A DNA stretch of 14,708 nucleotides from Roseicyclus sp965662675 (GTDB lineage: Bacteria; Pseudomonadota; Alphaproteobacteria; Rhodobacterales; Rhodobacteraceae): assembly GCF_965662675.1 (NCBI RefSeq), contig NZ_CBFIIK010000064.1, positions 1-14,708 on the forward strand, written 5' to 3'. Every line of letters begins with the position of its first letter. The stretch's first letter is position 1. Under the pieces are notes generated by a model that did no database searches, was not told the origin of the DNA, and was given only the letters and a program-made list of their open reading frames with translations. This document shows, in pieces, positions 11,083 through 14,708 of this stretch. The position numbers were made by a program, and so were the translations under genes.

Positions 11083-13656
11083 ATGATCCGATTCATCATT
11101 GGCTTTGTCGGCGCGATCTTCAGCGCTGCCACCCTTGGCGTCATCGCAATCGCCATGGCGGTGGGCGGCGTGCTGTATATCTACTCGCACGACCTACCCG
11201 GCCATGACGCCTTGGCCAATTACGCCCCCCCCACGATCAGTCGGATTTATTCGCGCGAAGGAATGATCGTCGATGAATTCGCCGCCGAGCGGCGCTTGTT
11301 CGTGCCGGCCGAGGAAATCCCCGATCTGGTGGCCCATGCCTTCGTTTCAGCGGAAGATCGCAATTTCTACCAGCATGGCGGTTATGACCCGCGCGCCATC
11401 GCCGCCGCCTTCGTCGAGGCTGTCCGCTCGCGCGGGCGCGATGTGCGCGGGGCCTCGACCATCACGCAGCAGGTGATGAAGAATTTCTTGCTCGACGGCT
11501 CGCGCACGATCGAACGCAAGGTGCGCGAGATCATTCTGGCCGCGCGGATCGAAACCGCGCTGAGCAAGGAACGTATTCTCGAGCTTTATCTCAACGAGAT
11601 TTTCCTTGGGCAAAACTCATATGGCGTCGCCGCAGCCGCGCAGACATATTTCAATACCAACCTTGAATCGCTGAGCTTGGAACAGGCCGCTTATCTGGCC
11701 GCGCTGCCGCAAGCACCGTCGAATTTTCACCCGGTGCGCGATTACGACCGCGCAATCAGCCGCCGCAATTACGTGCTGCGCGAGATGTATGAGAACGGCT
11801 ATATCGCGCGCGCCGAGATGGAGCGCGCGCAGGCCACCGCGCTTGAAACCGTGCAGGGCGGCCATATCGAGCCGTTCCGCACCGCGATGCCGCCACGCAA
11901 CTATTTCACCGATGAGATCCGCCGCCAGCTTTCGGCACAATATGGCGAAAGCGAATTTCTCTCGGGCGGTTACGCGGTGCGCGCCACGATGGATGAAAGC
12001 CTGCAGCGCGTGGCCGAGATCGCGCTGCGCCGCGCCTTGGAGCGCTATGACCGTGATCGCGGCCTGTGGCGCGGCGCGCCTGCGCGTCTTGCGCGCGAAC
12101 GTTTGGCCGATGAGGCACAGTGGCGACAGGCCTTGGCCGAAACAACCGTGGCACGCGATATCGAAGGCTGGTCGGTGGCCGTGGTACTTGAGGTCGATGG
12201 GCAGCGCGCGCGCATCGGGATCGAAGGGTTGGCCTATGACCCCGAAACCCATCTGATCCCCGCCGAAGATGTAACATGGGCCCGCCCGGTCGATGCAGAG
12301 GGCAATCGCGGCGCCCAGGCGCGCGGGCCTGACGATCTTTTGGCGGTGGGCGATGTCGTGCATGTCCGCGCCATGACCCGCGACAGCGATGGCAGCGTCT
12401 TGCGCTGGTCGCTGCGCCAAGTGCCCGAGGTGCAGGGCGGCTTCATGGCGATGGATGTCAACAGTGGCCGTGTTCTGGCGATGCAGGGCGGCTTTTCCTA
12501 TCAGCATTCAAGTTTCAACCGCGCGACACAGGCGACCCGCCAGCCCGGCTCTTCGTTCAAGACACTGGTCTATGCGGCAGCCCTCGATTCCGGCTACAGC
12601 CCCAATACGATCGTTATCGATGCGCCGATCGAGTTGGAAACACCCGAAGGAATCTGGCGGCCGCAAAACGCCTCCGAGCGTTTTTACGGCCCATCGCCGC
12701 TCAGAACCGGGATCGAGATGAGCCGGAACCTGATGACCGTGCGCTTGGCCCAAGATGTCGGGATGGAAACCATCGCCCGCTATGCCGAGCGTTTCGGTGT
12801 TTATGACGATATGCAGCCCTTCTTGGCCAATGCGCTGGGTAGTCAGGAAACCACCTTGTTCCGCATGGTCGCCGCATACGCGATGTTCGCCAATGGCGGC
12901 GAAAGGGTCGATCCGACATTGGTGGACCGAATTCAGGATCGTTGGGGTAATACTGTCTATCGCCATGATCAGCGGCTTTGCCCTGATTGCGAATTCGCCT
13001 CGCTCGGTGCGGGGCTGGCACCGGCCATCATGTCGAACCGCCAACGCGTGATCGACCCGGTGACGGCCTATCAGCTGACGTCGATGATGCAAGGTGTGGT
13101 CGATCGTGGCACGGCCGCCTCGACGGTCAATCTTCCGGTGCCGGCGGCGGGCAAGACCGGCACCACCAATGACGCACGCGATGTCTGGTTTGTGGGCTTC
13201 ACCTCATCCATCGCGGCGGGGTGCTATATCGGGTTCGACCAGCCCAGCCCGATGGGCCGTGGTGCATCGGGCGGCGGTATGTGCGGCCCGGTGTTCAACG
13301 AATTCATGCTGGCCGCGATCGAGGAATATGGCGGCGGTCCCTTCGCCGTGCCGGAGGCGGGCGTCTTTTTCCCGATCGACCGTTTCACCGGGCAGCGCTT
13401 GGCCGATGGGGCCTCGGGCGCCAATGTCGTCTATGAATTGTTCCGCGCCGGCGAAGAGCCTTATTTCGGCGCGCAGGCGATCATCGATGGCGGTTGGGCC
13501 ATGGGCGCGGATTTGCCGCTTTACGCGGCGGGCGATGGCGGGGCGGGCGATGCGGCCGCCGATCAGGGCCAGACCGTGACCACGTCGACGGGTGACGCTG
13601 CCCGCGTGCCGACCCAAACCGGCTTCGGCACCTTGAGTTCCGGGGGCTTGTATTGA
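11083..13656 (+). CDS. mrcA: Penicillin-binding protein 1A (bifunctional transglycosylase/transpeptidase)
   Basis: An 857-residue class A PBP that polymerises lipid II and cross-links peptidoglycan on the periplasmic side. A single N-terminal membrane anchor (about 4-34) is followed by the GT51 transglycosylase: catalytic Glu91 in SAEDRNFYQHGG, then GASTITQQVMKN, RKVREIILA and YLNEIFLGQNSYGV. An OB-like insert occupies about 310-445. The transpeptidase domain has all three motifs: SSFK with nucleophile Ser490 in RQPGSSFKTLVYA, SRN at 547-549 and KTG at 691-693 (AAGKTGTTND). A CPDC pair (Cys633/Cys636) sits between SRN and KTG, and Cys714 and Cys734 follow. The tail after about 760 is acidic and low in complexity. 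Length and motif order are normal for alphaproteobacterial PBP1A. The ATG has only a modest AGGCGGA upstream. Some annotations call this gene ponA. Confidence 0.95.
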   Translation: MIRFIIGFVGAIFSAATLGVIAIAMAVGGVLYIYSHDLPGHDALANYAPPTISRIYSREGMIVDEFAAERRLFVPAEEIPDLVAHAFVSAEDRNFYQHGGYDPRAIAAAFVEAVRSRGRDVRGASTITQQVMKNFLLDGSRTIERKVREIILAARIETALSKERILELYLNEIFLGQNSYGVAAAAQTYFNTNLESLSLEQAAYLAALPQAPSNFHPVRDYDRAISRRNYVLREMYENGYIARAEMERAQATALETVQGGHIEPFRTAMPPRNYFTDEIRRQLSAQYGESEFLSGGYAVRATMDESLQRVAEIALRRALERYDRDRGLWRGAPARLARERLADEAQWRQALAETTVARDIEGWSVAVVLEVDGQRARIGIEGLAYDPETHLIPAEDVTWARPVDAEGNRGAQARGPDDLLAVGDVVHVRAMTRDSDGSVLRWSLRQVPEVQGGFMAMDVNSGRVLAMQGGFSYQHSSFNRATQATRQPGSSFKTLVYAAALDSGYSPNTIVIDAPIELETPEGIWRPQNASERFYGPSPLRTGIEMSRNLMTVRLAQDVGMETIARYAERFGVYDDMQPFLANALGSQETTLFRMVAAYAMFANGGERVDPTLVDRIQDRWGNTVYRHDQRLCPDCEFASLGAGLAPAIMSNRQRVIDPVTAYQLTSMMQGVVDRGTAASTVNLPVPAAGKTGTTNDARDVWFVGFTSSIAAGCYIGFDQPSPMGRGASGGGMCGPVFNEFMLAAIEEYGGGPFAVPEAGVFFPIDRFTGQRLADGASGANVVYELFRAGEEPYFGAQAIIDGGWAMGADLPLYAAGDGGAGDAAADQGQTVTTSTGDAARVPTQTGFGTLSSGGLY

Positions 13657-13676
13657 CATTGGGAGGGGTCGCGGCC

Positions 13677-13704
13677 TTGTCGCGGGCCCGCCCGTTGGTA
13701 TATC
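13677..13704 (+). promoter_or_regulatory. Candidate promoter of prfB
   Basis: TTGTCG (13677-13682) and TATATC (13699-13704) are 16 bases apart in the 78-base gap after mrcA. The -10 is identical to that of the mrcA promoter and again ends in C. The spacer contains part of the perfect palindrome GCGGGCCCGC (13682-13691), which could bind a regulator or simply reflect base composition. The transcript would start about 22 bases before the prfB ATG. Confidence 0.45.
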
Positions 13705-13734
13705 AGCGGCGCGATTGACATAAAGGCCGAGCAG

Positions 13735-14708
13735 ATGCGCGCTGAGACGCAAGCGAATATCGAAAAGATCCGCAAATCCCTGACCCTGCTTGGTCAGCGT
13801 TTGGGGATCGAGACCGCCCAGCACCGGCTGGAGGAATTCAACGCGCGCGTCGAAGACCCCAATTTGTGGAATGACGCGGCCAAGGCGCAAAAGCTGATGC
13901 GCGACCGCCAGATGCTGGTCGATCGCATGGGCATGCATGAAAGCATCCGCCGGGGCCTCGATGACAATCTCGAATTGATCGAAATGGGCGAGGCTGAGGG
14001 CGATGAGGAAATCGTCGCCGAGGCCGAGACGGCGTTGGCCGCGCTGGTCGATCTGGCCGCCACCAAGGAGCTGGAGGCGCTGCTCGATGGCGAGGCCGAT
14101 GCCAATGACGCCTTTCTCGAGATCAACGCCGGCGCAGGTGGCACCGAGGCTTGCGACTGGGCGCAGATGCTCTCGCGCATGTATGTGCGTTGGGCCGAAA
14201 GCCGCGGCTACGAGGTCGAGCAACAAGATATGTCGCCCGGCACCGAGGCGGGGATCAAATCCGTCGTCTTCCAGATCAAAGGGCCAAACGCCTATGGCTG
14301 GCTGAAATCGGAATCGGGCGTGCATCGGCTGGTGCGGATATCGCCCTTCGGCAAGGGCACGCGCGAGACGAGTTTCGCATCGATCTGGGTCTATCCGGTG
14401 GTCGATGACAATATCGAGATCGACATCAACCCCTCGGAGATCCGGATCGACACCTACCGGTCGTCGGGTGCGGGCGGGCAGCATGTGAACACCACCGACT
14501 CGGCCGTGCGGATCACGCACCTACCCACGGGGATCGTGGTGACAAGTTCCGAGAAATCACAGCACCAAAACCGCGATATCGCGATGAAGGCGTTGAAATC
14601 GCGGCTTTACCAAATGGAGTTGGACCGTCGCAACGCCGCGATCAACGCCGCCCATGAAGCCAAGGGCGAGGCGGGCTGGGGCAACCAGATCCGGTCTTAT
14701 GTCCTGCA
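13735..14708 (+). CDS. prfB: Peptide chain release factor 2 (5' part, runs off the window)
   Basis: 324 complete codons are present before the window ends; family members are about 365-375 residues, so roughly 50 are missing. RF2 ends translation at UGA and UAA. The stop-recognition tripeptide is Ser203-Pro204-Phe205 (RISPFGKG), specific to RF2 and unlike the PxT of RF1. The peptidyl-tRNA hydrolysis motif is Gly247-Gly248-Gln249 (SSGAGGQHVNTT). The N-terminal coiled region (RLEEFNARVEDPNLWND) is typical. The ATG follows a GCCGAGCAG stretch with only a weak Shine-Dalgarno. The frame is continuous from the ATG: there is no in-frame TGA near codon 25, so the programmed +1 frameshift of E. coli prfB is absent. 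It lies directly after mrcA, a common arrangement in this group. Confidence 0.96.
   Translation, partial: MRAETQANIEKIRKSLTLLGQRLGIETAQHRLEEFNARVEDPNLWNDAAKAQKLMRDRQMLVDRMGMHESIRRGLDDNLELIEMGEAEGDEEIVAEAETALAALVDLAATKELEALLDGEADANDAFLEINAGAGGTEACDWAQMLSRMYVRWAESRGYEVEQQDMSPGTEAGIKSVVFQIKGPNAYGWLKSESGVHRLVRISPFGKGTRETSFASIWVYPVVDDNIEIDINPSEIRIDTYRSSGAGGQHVNTTDSAVRITHLPTGIVVTSSEKSQHQNRDIAMKALKSRLYQMELDRRNAAINAAHEAKGEAGWGNQIRSYVL

Noticed and set aside
13652..13721. ATTGACAT repeated at 13652-13659 and 13714-13721 around the mrcA-prfB gap
   Set aside because: It is a short 8-base direct repeat. The first copy overlaps the mrcA stop codon and has no matching -10 at the proper spacing, so chance is the simplest explanation.
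13204..14520. 438-codon minus-strand open frame opposite mrcA and prfB
   Set aside because: It spans the end of one certain gene and most of another, with no motifs in the translation.

Overview
This is chromosomal core-genome DNA from an alphaproteobacterium, most likely of the Rhodobacterales (Roseobacter/Rhodobacter/Paracoccus type). The evidence is high-GC coding DNA with strong G/C third-position bias, the run amidase-PBP1A-prfB downstream of rne, a PurS/PurQ-type FGAM synthase, and an RNase E with a large acidic insertion in its S1 domain and an RRGWWSKG tail. The gene order is reasoned from memory of these families; no database search was run. No tRNA, rRNA, CRISPR array, insertion sequence, integrase or phage gene is visible.

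Layout. Positions 2-1297 hold the purine block purC (3' part), purS and purQ. Positions 1346-4449 hold a two-component pair, a DctB-type sensor kinase and an NtrC/DctD-family regulator, with no transporter gene next to it. Positions 4450-4885 are a 436-base non-coding leader rich in hairpins. It is followed by rne (4886-7504), which ends in a strong, probably bidirectional terminator. On the minus strand, convergent with rne, lies a secreted DsbA/ScsC-like thiol-disulfide protein (7605-8369). Divergent from it is a class I/II PLP aminotransferase (8534-9709). Then come a periplasmic N-acetylmuramoyl-L-alanine amidase (9765-10991), penicillin-binding protein 1A (11083-13656) and prfB, peptide chain release factor 2 (13735 to the window edge).

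How the genes work together. purS and purQ make two of the three parts of the FGAM synthase complex, and purC acts later in the same pathway. The kinase and regulator form one phosphorelay. The amidase and PBP1A both act on peptidoglycan in the periplasm, where the DsbA-like protein also works. RNase E and RF2 are RNA-decay and translation-termination housekeeping genes.

Most worth a second look: (1) the DctD-like regulator has lost the sigma-54-contacting GAFTGA loop and has an inverted Walker B pair, so it probably does not act as a normal sigma-54 activator; (2) the rne leader carries two separate sets of three mutually complementary segments (GAACCG/CGGTTC/GAACCG and TGCACCG/CGGTGCA/TGCACCG), which is the architecture of an RNA that can switch between alternative hairpins; (3) prfB has no programmed frameshift. 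No wholly new multi-gene system is evident. The leader RNA is the best candidate for something undescribed.
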